From assembly GCA_961205875.1 (NCBI GenBank), contig OY540816.1, forward strand, positions 7,326,701 through 7,390,700: DNA of 64,000 nucleotides. Direction: 5' to 3'. The notes under the pieces were generated by a model. That model had not been told where the DNA came from, searched no databases, and was given only the letters and a program-made list of their open reading frames with translations. The number at the start of each line of letters is the position of its first letter. Within the stretch, counting starts at the first letter, position 1. The position numbers and the translations under genes are program-made. Below are positions 35,201 through 45,882 of this stretch, in pieces. The DNA comes from Sialis fuliginosa. Its lineage: Eukaryota; Arthropoda; Insecta; Megaloptera; Sialidae.

Positions 35201-37246
35201 AAAACGAAATTTGACAAACCAATTTCTAACTGATCGACCGGTTATTAGTCCTTCACTGTATACACTGCATATTTTTTCGCCTTATTTAAATTCTCAAAGC
35301 ATCACATGATGAATATGAAATTTTTGACTCTCCATTTTAGGGGTTAGAATCAACACTTTAATATAACGTGCACTACACAAAACAGTTATCAAAAGACTAA
35401 AGTAACAGAACCTTTATCTATTTAGTGAAAGCAAAAATCGTTTGTCCTGTTGACTCAGTGGGTAGATACAAAAAATAAATTTTACCTTCTTGCACCAGAA
35501 GTTATTTATGATTCGACCTAAGAGTTTAATAAAACTGATGCAATTAATTAACCTAATATTTATATAAGTAACAATTTGTATATTTATTATATTATCCCCC
35601 AGTATTATCAAGTTTTACTAAATGTTCTTTTAACTAACTGTCATATTATTAACAAAACCAAGCATAATACATTTAATTTAATGGGTTTTTAGTTTTCTAC
35701 GCTATGTTTTTACAACACATATTATGAACATTTTTAATTTAGAGCCTAAATATTGATTTAAATCAAGTTTGTAATATACAAAATTTAGGTTAAAGGAGCA
35801 TTTAGCGCTAAAGGAGCTTTAAATTAGTTGATAATACCGGGCATGTATGTTACAGGTTAAATGCAGTTAAAGAGATGTGTGTACGTTGCCCGTTCGTGAT
35901 GAATGAAGACTTGCTCCGTGATTTGACACAGTACAAACATTACCGAGATAGGTCTGTGATGATGGCAGCCAAGTCCCTCATCACTCTGTTCAAAACAACA
36001 GCACCTGAACTTCTACACAAGAAAGATCGTGGTAGACCTACAGAGGCATCTGTCGAGCTAAAACTTAAACAGTTTGGTGAAACAGACGTTAAAGATTATA
36101 TACCTGGTGCTGAAGCTTTGTTGAAAGAGTCTGATGAAGAGGTAATGTAATTTTGATTTTTAGTGATAGCAAACTTATTTTTGGCTAATACGTATATAGT
36201 TATTCAGAATAGGGTTGACGCGCATGCGTGACTAGATCAGTGTTAACAACTTTTATAAATCACGCATTTTATAAAACGACTGGCCACGTTTAGCTGTGTT
36301 ATATTTAATTATTTAGTTTAAGTTAGAGTAGTCCAGGTAGATTTGGTTCCTTTTCAGGTAGGGTTAGGTTAGGTTTATTAATTGCACTAAATAATATATT
36401 AACATAGATACAACATACTCTACTCTATTCTAACACATCAACACGTGATTTTCAGAGTTTTTGATAGAGGACCCCCAGACTCTCCGTATTAACCTTATTT
36501 TTTTCCAAATGAAATAAAAAGAACATAATAATAACTGATACATTTTTTTTATTTCTCAGATACAAATAAACTCAGATTCAGATTCTGGTGATGAAGACCA
36601 GTGGATTGACATTAAACATTCCTCTGATGAAGATAATGCTGGTTCTCAGTCAGATAGCATTTGTTCTGATGAAGAAGAAGAAGATGATGTTGAAGAAGAA
36701 GAAGAAGAAATAATTAATGAAAATAATACATCAATAGAAAGTAACATTACAAAAAAGCATAAAATATTAAAGGCAACCCCGTTGAAGAATAACAGCGAAT
36801 CATCGGAAATTAAAAAATCTAAAAAAGAATTATCAAAAGATATAATATCAACTAGGATATTAACTGATGAAGATTTTAAAAAAATCGAGTTATTGAATCT
36901 TCGAAAACAAACACAAGCTGCAAAAAAAGGAACGAAAAGAAAAATTGAAACTGAAAATAAATCAGAACTTGTAAAATTGTCTGATATTGAAATGATTTAT
37001 AAAAAGAGAAAACATTCGAAAGAAGATAGAATGAAAAGTGTTCGAGAGGGTCAGGCTGATCGTGAAAAATATGGATACAAAGATGGTCGACTAAATGAAA
37101 ATTGCTCGAAAACAAATAGGGAAAAGAGAAAAACAAAGAATTATCAAATGATAAAACATAAAGCCAGAGGAAAAGTTAAAAGGAGTTTTAAAGATAAACA
37201 AATATCTTTAAGGAATTATTTGTTAAAACAAAAGCGAATGAAATAG
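26262..37246 (+). CDS. SDAD1: SDA1 homologue, ribosomal 60S biogenesis factor
   Basis: Seven exons, 26262-26453, 32067-32348, 32824-32982, 33475-33645, 34194-34570, 35856-36141 and 36560-37246, join in phase to 717 residues, close to the usual size of SDAD1. Landmarks in order: [143 protein letters not shown] and the lysine-rich tail [20 protein letters not shown]. An acidic run ([14 protein letters not shown]) precedes the tail. The family is nucleolar/nuclear and needed for 60S maturation and export. All introns are GT-AG. Intron 1 (5.6 kb) contains ORC5; intron 5 contains a mariner relic. AATAAA at 37355. The ATG at 26262 starts the conserved N-terminus. Confidence 0.93.
26454..28205 (+). 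other. SDAD1 intron 1 before ORC5
   Basis: The donor GTAATT starts at 26454. A dispersed-repeat fragment at about 26590-26765 (ATTGAACCTAACC, GCGGACACCCATGTTC) is an inverted relative of 19750-20010. The last about 100 bases before 28206 should hold the ORC5 core promoter; no TATA box stands out. Confidence 0.4.
28206..29606 (+). CDS. ORC5: Origin recognition complex subunit 5
   Basis: A single uninterrupted frame of 466 residues (vertebrate ORC5 is about 435). ORC5 is an AAA+-family subunit of the complex that marks replication origins and loads MCM with CDC6 and CDT1. Seen here: a Walker A GNTSTGKT (residues 41-48), a Walker B-like VIVLDKAE (124-131), then [41 protein letters not shown], the winged-helix region start [45 protein letters not shown] and the closing [10 protein letters not shown]. 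The start [15 protein letters not shown] aligns with the family N-terminus, and no upstream in-frame ATG is preferred. The gene lies wholly in SDAD1 intron 1, on the same strand, without introns. It needs its own promoter and uses AATAAA at 29641. Confidence 0.93.
   Translation: MEEILQRIERCLPCRKTQLKTLYNFYGNLDEPLPECVFIYGNTSTGKTTVVKELLAAVDINYALINLVECYTDKVLFETIINKLSGHVLMRRDEYKPYVKCENSMDFIDTLQDLSSKKFFLPAVIVLDKAEFMKTNMTLFSVFLRLQELSQLNISVILISEISFDKFYPTSLKIPIILFFPHYTKDELLQILCLEYKKSKNLIESQHLNSFDIEPEFHKNYINIFLFSFYRTCRNLSELQYMAKLNFPKYCQPIINGDIEKNDVSKLWRHMAPILKHSSESIYLHVNNTELESSQNIPIDKFRKTLTFNESCSKTQNEIGSNLVQTLELPFYTKYLLIAAYLASYNPVKEDKRLFMKYHGKKRKTKQAINAKQKIDDKSNIKLGPKEFTLDRLLAIFYAIIEERVGFTNNLLVQLSSLVELKFLAAIGNESALDERKYKCLVGFDFIQTITKMVGFNIKKYLYDLI
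29641..29646 (+). terminator. ORC5 polyadenylation signal inside the SDAD1 intron
   Basis: AATAAA lies 35 bases after the ORC5 stop codon. Because it is on the sense strand of SDAD1 intron 1, full-length SDAD1 transcription must read through it. Confidence 0.6.
29711..29990. mobile_element. hAT-like MITE, 8-bp duplication, internal poly-C
   Basis: Ends CAGCGATCGGCAAC and GTTGCCGACCGCTG are inverted. Flanks GCCTAGGA (29703-29710) and GCCTAAGA (29991-29998) are an 8-bp duplication with one mismatch. It contains a C run near 29920-29936. Related to 18084-18288. Lies in SDAD1 intron 1. Confidence 0.7.
30415..31181. repeat. Long palindromic MITE, arms about 370 bp
   Basis: GCGAGTGGATTAC at about 30416 is mirrored by GTAATCCACTCGC ending about 31180. 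Inner pairs include ATCAACGTTCTAGTGGCTAA with TTAGCCACTAAAACGTTGAT and the blocks around TATTTTTCTGAGA. The centre is near 30798. Noncoding, in SDAD1 intron 1. The complete fold would form a very long intronic hairpin. Confidence 0.7.
31565..31795. mobile_element. MITE with ATCAACCTG(C/T)AAGCA ends
   Basis: The left end ATGTATCAACCTGTAAGCAT and the complement of the right end GCATATCAACCTGCAAGCAC are inverted. The body repeats GCTCA and GAGC phrases on both strands. Noncoding, in SDAD1 intron 1. Confidence 0.5.
31824..32022. mobile_element. hAT-like MITE, CAGTGGTTCCCAAAC end
   Basis: The left end CAGTGGTTCCCAAACTTG and the right end TTTTGGAAACCACTG are inverted. This terminal sequence is typical of hAT nonautonomous families. 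The flanks do not form a clear 8-bp duplication. It ends 45 bases before SDAD1 exon 2. Confidence 0.55.
34665..35518. mobile_element. Mariner-like element, internally deleted, TA duplication
   Basis: The left end GGTTGAGACATAAATAACTT and the complement of the right end GGTCGAATCATAAATAACTT are flanked by TA (34663-34664, 35519-35520). At 854 bp it is shorter than the usual 1.3-kb mariner. It carries a minus-strand transposase relic and sits in SDAD1 intron 5, antisense to the gene. Confidence 0.8.
34706..35335 (-). pseudogene. Mariner transposase relic (N-terminal and central parts)
   Basis: Read on the minus strand from an ATG at 35335-35333: an N-terminal block like [13 protein letters not shown], then [11 protein letters not shown] (helix-turn-helix region of mariner transposases), and in the frame at 34999-34706 the central block [15 protein letters not shown] followed by [12 protein letters not shown]. 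Stops and frame changes separate the blocks. The C-terminal YSPD(L)APSD region that holds the last catalytic aspartate is missing. A dead copy. Confidence 0.75.
36187..36490. mobile_element. MITE, copy of the 50191-50556 family, in SDAD1 intron 6
   Basis: The right end ACCCCCAGACTCTCCGTATT and internal phrases (ATTCAGAATAGGGTTGACGC, TTAAGTTAGAGTAGTCCAG) match the complement of 50191-50556. The left inverted repeat is shortened by about 40 bases after AATACG. It contains two TTAGG units by chance. Confidence 0.65.
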
Positions 37247-38476
37247 TTTTTCATTTTTACATTTCGTTGTTATGTTAACAGATTGGAGAATTTTAAATTT
37301 AAGTAATTTAAAAATATTCTTCTTTTAGGTTTATTTGTATTTAATTAAAAACGAAATAAAATGATATAATTTAATGATTTATGTTTGTATTATTTTTCAT
37401 ACATGTTTACTTATTTTAGTCAAGATCAACAGATAATATTGTACAAAGATCAAATATGTTTTCATAATGAAAAGATATAAATGTAAAAGCAACTAATAAA
37501 TTTAGTTACAAATAGAAAATAAATTAATATTTTTTTATAATATATTATAATTACTATATAATAATATAAAGATGGATAAATGTACAATTATAACTATTTA
37601 ATAATTGTTGATATAATAAATTTTTTTATTGGTTTAGTTTGTAAAATATGCAGCCAGAATATATTATGATATAACCTATGTAATTTCCTGATTCCACTTT
37701 TATTTTAATTCAATTTTTGGGTAATAAGAAAAATCAGTGAACTGGAAATAATTGGAAAATACATATATTATAATATAGATATAGAAACTACCTAATATCG
37801 TAATAGCATTAAGAAATTTCTACATACATATTTTTACAGTGGCGTACGTATACCTATCTCTTTTGACGTCATTATGACAATAGCCTTGTTTATAACATTG
37901 GAATATATATTTGCGTTAATTTGAAGGCCAAAAAAACATGTAAATGAATTTTAATGTAGATTTGTGAGTTTAAACAAAAGTTAAAATTTTGTTTTATACG
38001 GGTGTCCTTATAAGACGCACGGGGGTGTCACTCTAGTGGTAAAATTGGAAACACAGTTTGACATTAACGGGTGTAGGGATCTCAGGGGCATGGGCGGTAA
38101 GGGGATGCCGGGTGTGGGGATCTCAGACGTATGAGAGGTAAGAGGAAGTGTCTTGCACAACAGTACAACGTTGATAAAATTTTGCAACGATGTAAAAAGT
38201 TTAGACATGAAGGAAGATGCGAAGTATTCTAAAATGGCGTATAGAACTTCGGAAAGTGTATCGTTTGCAAAACGTTGACGTTATTTTTTAATATTAATGT
38301 AAGTATTTAATTATTATTAGTTTTTCTATTACATATGACTGATTTGCTTCTTTATTTTAATTTATGTGTTGAGATACAACTTTGAATTGAACTTGTTTTT
38401 ATTAAAAACAAGTATAAATATTTTTATGCTAATAATTAAACTTATAATTTAATGAAATTTATTCTTCACTTTACAG

Positions 38477-38532
38477 ACACTACATACATCATATTTCCTG
38501 ATCTTGAAGATAAAGAAACATTAAGAATATTG
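38477..38532 (+). other. Possible orphan exon
   Basis: A 56-bp segment lies between a good acceptor (TTCACTTTACAG) and a donor (GTATGT). Only one frame is open; it reads TTYIIFPDLEDKETLRIL after one split codon. No matching upstream or downstream exon was identified, although GTAAGT at 38299 could be an upstream donor. No family is recognised. It could be an untranslated exon, a gene fragment or chance. Confidence 0.2.
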
Positions 38533-38567
38533 GTATGTACTCAAGTTTGATGTGTTTTTATAATTAA

Positions 38568-38723
38568 GGCTCAAGTCCGACTAGCCACTTCCAGCAACTA
38601 AAATATGGCTCAATGTTACCAAGTAACAGCCACTGCCAGTGACAGTATGCCTTCAAAACTCGACTTCAGTTTGTATTCAACTTCGAGGCATTTTTTAGTG
38701 ACTTGAAGTGTCTGAGTTGAGCC
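38568..38723. mobile_element. Small MITE, TAA duplication
   Basis: The left end GGCTCAAGTCCGAC and the complement of the right end GGCTCAACTCAGAC are inverted, flanked by TAA (38565-38567, 38724-38726). The 3-bp duplication suggests PIF/Harbinger. Noncoding. Confidence 0.5.
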
Positions 38724-39556
38724 TAACTTACGAGAACTAGCACCTTTGAAATATCAGGAAAACTAACATGTTTAACATATTTTAAAGAAAATTAACATGT
38801 TTAAAATATGCAGTGAGTTATCAAAAATGTTAGGTAACGTGGTGAGAAATAAAATGTGCTAATTTTTATGGCAAAATATCATACATGCTAGTTTTCGTAA
38901 GGAATAAAACGTGCTAGTCTTAATAACGCAATTGATATAATGTAATATTGTACTTGAAATATATAAATTTTATGAATTAAGTGTAAAAAAATGTAAATCA
39001 AGTAATTTGTCATAGTTAATAAACATTAATTAAAACAATTTTGTATTTTTATTTCATTAATCTTAACGTAAGAATATTTTATTTATTCCTTAATAATCCG
39101 TGATGTTTTATTGTGTCTGACATAATTTGTGCATTTAATTTTTTGTACAATAAAAAATATTGTTTGACATAATAAAACATCATGGGTTGTATAGGTTAGA
39201 TTTAATTCCAATAAACAGAAAACATATGTGGATTTCAAATATTCGTATACTGGTACATGATTGGTTCAGAGTATATATATACCCAACCAATCAGAACCGT
39301 CGCACCTCTTAATGTCAAACGATGTTTCCAGTAAAATAACGTTGAGTGTCGCTTCTGTATATTTATTATTCTGTGATAAGACGGCGCTAATGGTTTACTA
39401 CACATTTTCATTTTGATCTCATTTCATTTCACTGATTCACACCACCACTACTAGTGTGTTTTGTAAAAGTAGAGCTCGTAGAGCTGTCTTTTTGTCAGCT
39501 GTTTGTTTTCTAATTGGATATTTGTAACATATTTTAATAATATATTGCATCTGAAC

Positions 39557-41866
39557 ATGGGTCTTTTATTTTCAAAATTATGGAGCCTTTTTGGCAGTGA
39601 TGGTAAGCATATGTAATGCCTTTTCCTGTCTATTAACAAAGAATGATCTAACAGTTTTATTTCTTCCTTAGAACACAAAATAGTAATGGTAGGATTAGAC
39701 AATGCTGGGAAAACAACAATTTTATATCAGTTCATAATGAATGAAGTTGTACATACGAGCCCAACGATTGGATCAAATGTAGAAGAATTTATTTGGAAAA
39801 ATATACACTTTATAATGTGGGATTTAGGAGGCCAGCAATCTTTGCGTTCTGCTTGGAGCACATATTATACGAATACAGAAGTAAGTTACTGAATTTTAAA
39901 TGGACTAAATGAAAACATACCAGGGCGGGCGGTTACTACAAAATATTAGATTCATGTTTGCATGTAGATACTAATGCCTATTCCCTGAAAAAATTTTAAC
40001 CAAAAGGAGGATTTATATTATGTATTGTATATTATGTGATAATTTTTATAAAATACCTATGATAATTTATTATACAATTTAAGTGTAGACAATTTGACAG
40101 TTACTCTCAATTTTGCGATGTTACAATTTGTGTTATTTACTTTAATAATCTTTTGTAACCTTTAGCTAGCTGTTTTTCATTAAATTCTACATTTTTAGTT
40201 TGTGATAATGGTGATAGATTCAACAGATCGTGAACGATTAGAAGTTACTAGAGAAGAGTTATATCGTATGCTTGCTCATGAAGAATTGTCCAAAGCTAAT
40301 GTACTTATATATGCCAATAAGCAGGTTAGAATATTTATTAGTTTAACCATAAAATATAATCTGTCATTATTTATACTAATGTATTTATTTAAAATAAATG
40401 TTGTAGGATTTAAAAGGTTCAATGACAGCAGCTGAAATATCTCGACAGTTAGATTTGACATCGATTAAGAAACAACAATGGCATATTCAGTCATGTTGTG
40501 CTTTAACTGGAGAAGGGTGAGTTTTACAATTATTTATTACACATAATTTGTAGGCATTTAACTCAACCTTACAAACAGCTTTTCAAATATTATAACTGCT
40601 TATCTATATGTAGTAAAGGTTAGTAAATACACAGGTTACCTCATAACTTTTGACCAATTAGCACCTTAGCAAAATTTCATCATTGAAAGGAATCGTTCAT
40701 TACAGTCCGACAGCTACTGACAGTCATTTTTAATGTTAGAGGATTCTTGATGACGCGTTTACTCTATCACGCCACTCCCCGCACAGAGTTATGAGGCAAT
40801 CTGTGTATTTACTAACTTTAGTAAATATATATCTATGTTAGACAAAAGTTTTATAAAATTTGCTTGACGGAATAAATTAAAATCAACTTCATAAGTAAAT
40901 GAAATACCTCCTATGATATTAAATATTCCCACCATTGGTATTTTACAATTATTCTGATCGATCATTCCCAATTATTTCATTCCTAGATGAAAATTTGGTA
41001 TTCTTAAGTATGCGGTCTACCATTATTTATTAAAATACTAGCTGGGCCCACGCGGCTTCGCTCGCGTAGACTACGGAATTATTGTTTAGGATTTTTGAAA
41101 AATATAGTTTAATTAATTAAGTACAAACACGATTAGTTATTATTGTAATAATAATTTATCAATACCTAAATTACCTAACAAAAACGAATCAGAAGAAAAA
41201 AGTACAAATAATTTGTGTTCTGTTTAAATTTAAATGTTAATTATTGAAAACAAAATAAACTCAAACGTCAGCCGAGGGACTCCGAATATCTACCGAACGT
41301 AAGCGAATCCAGTCTGATGTACATCGCTTCGATGCGGCACGACACCATACATTTAAAATGTTACCTTTATAAATATATTTTAAGATATTTTCTAAACTAT
41401 ACGACCAAATTGGATGCTGTAAATGGCAAACTATATCTACATTAAGTACTTATGACGATGAAATCATTTATTTCGATAAGGATTAATGTTTTGCAGGTCA
41501 TAAGTCCATGTAAACAAAACCCAAATATTTTATGTTTTTTTTGTAACATAAAAGCAGTCATTGTGGCTTAAATATAAATGTTAGACATATCGTGTCGCTG
41601 ACTTAATTGTAGAACTTTTGATTCTACACAATTCTTTAATACATTATTTTGTTCTATATTGAACGGTTTAGGCAGCGTATTACAAAACAGCGCGCCGACG
41701 GCAAAATTTTTTCCGACTTGATTTACTATTATCGTCACTGCTTTGTTGTTATGTTACCTAACGTAAAAAAATATAGCCTATAACCTGGCCAGAGAACGTA
41801 CCTATGAATTAAAAAAAAAAACTCGTAAATCGGATAAGTGGTTCTCGAGTGATAAGGTAACTAACG

Positions 41867-41908
<42 letters not shown>

Positions 41909-42475
41909 GAGACGTTGAGCTTTATATATATTAAGGATAAAAATAAATCGTGTTCAGTGCTTTTTATGGTAACGGTGCATCGATATTTCAAATCCAAATA
42001 GAAATCTATTTTTTTACATGAAGGAAGAGTTAACTATAATTGCTGTTCAAAATAATAGAAATTTAAGGAAAAAATAGTTAACAAGGTTTAATTATGTAAC
42101 TATTGATTTAAAATAATACATATTTATGAAAACCATATCTGAATATTTTCATAATTAATGTGAACTTACGGTTATAGGGCATTAAATAAAATAAATTAAT
42201 GTACATCATATAATTATATTAAAAATAAAATAAGGATTGGATGGTTATTAAGGACCTAAACACATGACGTCTTTTATACATACGAATGCGCATTAAAATC
42301 ACCAGAAAGTTGGTATACAAGCTGCGTATGTATTGTGTAAACACGCATGTCTGCTTGTATTAAAGACGTCGTGTGTTTAGGCCTTCAATGATAAAATTAT
42401 TAAAATGTTTTAAATATTTGTTATAGATTATATCAAGGGTTAGAATGGATCGTAAGCAGATTGAAGAAGAAATGA
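39557..42475 (+). CDS. ARL5: ADP-ribosylation factor-like protein 5
   Basis: Exons 39557-39602, 39672-39880, 40199-40324, 40407-40516 and 42427-42475 join in phase to exactly 179 residues, the standard ARL5 length. Gly2 follows the initiator Met and is the expected myristoylation site. Motifs: P-loop GLDNAGKT (23-30), switch I Thr47 in [15 protein letters not shown] (65-70), NKQD (125-128, split by intron 3) and CCALTGEG with CAL as the G5 motif. The C-terminus is [15 protein letters not shown]. The family is a small GTPase of the trans-Golgi that recruits the GARP tether for endosome-to-Golgi traffic. All introns are GT-AG; intron 4 (1.9 kb) contains a dispersed repeat and a MITE. AATAAA at 42501 and 42938. 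Confidence 0.95.
41037..41938 (+). mobile_element. Dispersed repeat with CAGA microsatellite, in ARL5 intron 4
   Basis: Begins ACTAGCTGGGCCCACGCGGC and ends TTTATATATATTAAGGAT after a CAGA array. The opening and closing patterns are shared with 25349-25645. About 900 bp, no open frame. The fixed 3' tail suggests a retroelement-derived family, but no coding domain is present to prove it. Confidence 0.45.
41867..41908. repeat. (ACAG)n microsatellite
   Basis: About ten uninterrupted tetranucleotide units lie near the 3' end of the dispersed repeat. They explain the low-complexity minus-strand frame at 41809-41997. Confidence 0.85.
42250..42385. mobile_element. Small MITE near the ARL5 last exon
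   Basis: The left end AAGGACCTAAACACATGACG and the complement of the right end AAGGCCTAAACACACGACGT are inverted, with TCTTTTATA and TAATACAAG continuing inward. It lies 41 bases before the last ARL5 exon. Noncoding. Confidence 0.55.
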
Positions 42476-43208
42476 CATCACAATTTTAGCACGTTCACAT
42501 AATAAATATTTAATAAGTGACATGAAGTTAAAGTGATAATATTAAATTATTTTAAGGTGTACATGATAAAGCATGAGTGTTTGATTTAAATTATTGATGA
42601 TAGACTTTTTATGTTACCTGGTTTTGCTGCTGATTTACAAGTTGTATTATAACAAATAATATTTAATATTGTTATATATATATATTATATAAATAGTCTT
42701 GTCAGTGTTCGGATTGGAGAGTATTAATAGTACAATAATTATTACCATCTCTAGTGCTAAACCCCATAATCTTTAGACAGATTTATGTCTTCCCCATGTT
42801 TGTATTTTAAGTTTTATGGCATTTATATAAACTGTATACTAGAGTTTATTTCTGACAAAAAAGTGCAACACATGTAATGTTCATGAATTAAAAAAATGTA
42901 CCGATACATGTATACAATAGTGCAAAATTCATGTGACAATAAACTAAATGATTATAAATATTTGTGAGACAGTATGTGTAAGCATTGTGGAAAGCCTTAA
43001 ATGCTGCATTAATGTCAAAGAAAGACATTTAAACAATCGATAAATAATAAATTCCAGTTATAAATTTTAGTGCTATATAATGAAACTTTGTGTGTCATTT
43101 GGATGTGTGAATTACGGTATTGAACAATATATTAATATCACATTTCTGTTACTTTTATGTAAGTGTTCATTTTATTTGATATTTTAGTAAATTATATTAT
43201 CATTACAT
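42476..43208 (+). other. ARL5 3' UTR region
   Basis: AT-rich sequence with AATAAA at 42501-42506 and 42938-42943. No other gene or repeat end was seen. Confidence 0.5.
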
Positions 43209-43216
43209 ATGTCTAT

Positions 43217-43756
43217 TAGGGTGTTTTTTTAATTTTTTCGGTCCCATTGGCTTATGTTTTAGCTTTGGATCAATAGTTAATTGTCCCAAAATTTCAAACT
43301 CTTAGATCAAACCTGTGGGCGGCGCAAACCGAGTCTTTTTCCTATTTGGTTAACATGGGAAAAATTACTTTTTTACATATGTGTGAATATCTCGTTGAAG
43401 AATTTATTTATTTTAATTTCTTACAGTAGTATATCATAGAGAATTAAATTTCTTACAAAAAAGATCCCAATTGCTCAATTCATAGATCTAATATTTTTAA
43501 AGATATGTTCATTTAAACATTATCATAAAAAGTAATTCTTAAACAAATATTTCTTAAAATTTATTGGATTTATGAATTGAGTATTTAATTCTCTACAAAA
43601 TATTGTTATATATATGTTAGTCAAATGGGAAAAAGACTCGGTTTACACCATCCACAGATTTGATTTATGAGTCTAAAATTTTGGGACAATTAAGTTTTGA
43701 TCCAAAGCTAAAACATAGGCCAATGGGACCGAATAAATAAAAATAAAAACACCCTA
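43217..43756. mobile_element. 540-bp palindromic hAT-like MITE with perfect 8-bp duplication
   Basis: TAGGGTGTTTTTTTAAT at the left and its near complement AAAAACACCCTA at the right are flanked by identical ATGTCTAT (43209-43216 and 43757-43764). The arms pair over most of the length: CGGTCCCATTGGCTTATGTT with the complement near 43711-43730, and GGGAAAAATTAC or GGGAAAAAGACTCGG inside. A diverged relative is at 61083-61728. Noncoding. Confidence 0.8.
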
Positions 43757-43764
43757 ATGTCTAT

Positions 43765-44943
43765 ACATATTGTTAAAACTAGGTAAAACTTTTAATGTTA
43801 TAAAACTGACTGTTCATGAGACAATTTTTTTATAGGTATATTTATTCAAAGACGATTTATAAAATTTTTAACAAGAAAACATTGACATGTTTAAAGAAAC
43901 ATCTTTACGGTTCATTGTTATGATCACAATATCAATTATATTAGTTAGAGTAAATGTTATTGGAAGGTTTTTTCCTAGCTACAATAATTTGTTAGTTTAA
44001 TATATTTTATCCAATTCGAACACAGATTTGTCATATATGTTTTACTAGATAAATTTTTAAATTAAAATTAATTGCGATTATACGTATTTATATATGAATT
44101 CATTTTAATGAGTAAATATGGATATGTAAATAATGTTATATTAAGGTAATGAATATATTTGTGAAATTTTTTCTCATATTGAGAATGTTCAGGTTGTATT
44201 TAAAAATTTTTTTTTTACAACAATGTTCACACCACTATAATCACAATTGGACTGAATATAATACGAGGTACTGAGAGTATTTTTGTTGTTGCTTTAATAA
44301 AACATGTAGTACTATCGCAGAGATAGAATCTTATGATTAGATTAGGAAAGACTATGGATACATAACAACCAATGCTAGAGTTCGTATATGAATGTTACCA
44401 AAATTTTACGGCGGTCATCTTTTTTTAAATGTCACAATCATCATTTCCATGCATATTATCCCAGAGGCGTCGATTGAAAATTTATAATATGCAAATATGC
44501 TTTAAATTACAATTGAATTTAGTATGTATGAGAGATGATAGTTCCAAATAGACATTTCTCTGTTAATCAGTTATCACTGAAATACTTTTAAAGACAATAT
44601 AAAACATTTATTATTAATTAATTTTATAATTCAAAACAATTGATATTTATTTAAAAATCTGAATGATATGCCAATGACTCGTGGAGCGATTTGGTAACAA
44701 CGCTAGGTAATGTGTTATTTGTCCTTCATCTTTCCTTGTCTAAGGATAGAATATTACATTTCTATGGTTACAACCATATCGTGTGAATCCAGTGTTTTTA
44801 GTACAGAGAGTTATGACCTGTCAGTTCATGCTGTCAGCCGATCAGAGCTACACAAGATCAGAGTTTGGTAGAAATTTTTAGTGGAAATTTTCTAATTGTT
44901 CATTAACTCGTGTATCTTTTTGTAATTTAATACTAAAGGCTAT
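43765..44943. other. Gene-free stretch, nothing recognised
   Basis: AT-rich DNA without a supported reading frame, repeat end or RNA gene that I can identify. Confidence 0.35.
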
Positions 44944-45259
44944 AGCCGGGTAAACATGCAAAAGTGGCCTTTGCATAGATTTGGCTGATTTTTGTTTTGT
45001 TTTGGAAGTTGCATTCTATTTAACCTTCAACCTAACCAAATATTAGCTTCCAAATAATTATAATTTTTGAAAAAAAATTTTGTTTTGATTTTCAAACAAA
45101 TTTTTTTTGATAATCCGTTATTTGCATTTGATGGCCCTTGTAGTTTGTAGTATATTACAGAGATACTTATGACTCATCAGAGGTATAATTTTTAGAAGCT
45201 AATATTTGATCAAGTTTGCCAAATCTATGCAACGGTCAATTTTGCATGTTTACCCGGCT
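44944..45259. mobile_element. MITE with AGCCGGGTAAACATGCAAAA ends
   Basis: The left end AGCCGGGTAAACATGCAAAA and the complement of the right end AGCCGGGTAAACATGCAAAA are identical over 20 bases. A second inverted pair, GCATAGATTTGGC and GCCAAATCTATGC, follows inward. Target duplication unresolved. Noncoding. Confidence 0.7.
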
Positions 45260-45878
45260 TCGAAGTTCAATTTCTCAGAGGATCTTTATTTCAGTCTGAA
45301 GATGATGAAAATTGTAAATATGAGAAAAAATATGTGAAACTTATGTACAATTTTTATCTTATAATAAGGAGGAACATTGTCTGTGATTATTATGTGTATT
45401 TTAGTAAAATTGTTTAACTTTCTACAGCAGTACAGTACAACATGATGGTGTAACATTTTATGTTTAGTAATTATGAAATTATTTTTCTTTACTTCTCCTA
45501 ATTAATTTTTTTTCTATAAATATAACAATGTCCGAGGCCTGTTTATTTAATTTAATGAAAAAATTAATATTTCTGAAAAAAATATAGCAATAATAGACAA
45601 ACATGTTTTTTTCTATATATTAAAGTATTTGATGTATCATTTCTAATCCTTCTTTTTCAGTAAAAAATTTTGATTTATAAATCATATATCATATTGTCAG
45701 AACCTAGAAGCTATTATTTTTATTTAGAAATATTAATATTTTGGAAAATTAAACAATTTTAGACTGGGAAAAGTAATATAAATAATATCGTGAATTTTTT
45801 TGTCATTGTTGTAAATCTATTAGTATTAAAATATTTATTAATATAGGAGAAAATACCTAATACATTTTAAATCTTATA
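45260..45878. other. Gene-free stretch, nothing recognised
   Basis: AT-rich, no coding region or repeat end recognised. Confidence 0.35.
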
Positions 45879-45882
45879 TTAA

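Larger units (their letters stand above)
37247..39556. other. SDAD1 3' UTR and intergenic DNA before ARL5
   Basis: AATAAA at 37355-37360 is the likely SDAD1 signal. CAGTGGCGTACGTATACC near 37840 resembles a hAT end. A G-rich patch near 38020-38140 contains two diverged copies of GGTGTAGGGATCTCAG. A possible orphan exon lies at 38477-38532 and a MITE at 38568-38723. The last few hundred bases before 39557 should contain the ARL5 promoter. Confidence 0.4.

Noticed and set aside
36361..36376. TTAGGTTAGG string resembling insect telomere repeats (also inverted at 50311-50330)
   Set aside because: Only two units, and they lie at the same place inside two copies of one MITE, so they are part of the element and not an interstitial telomere.
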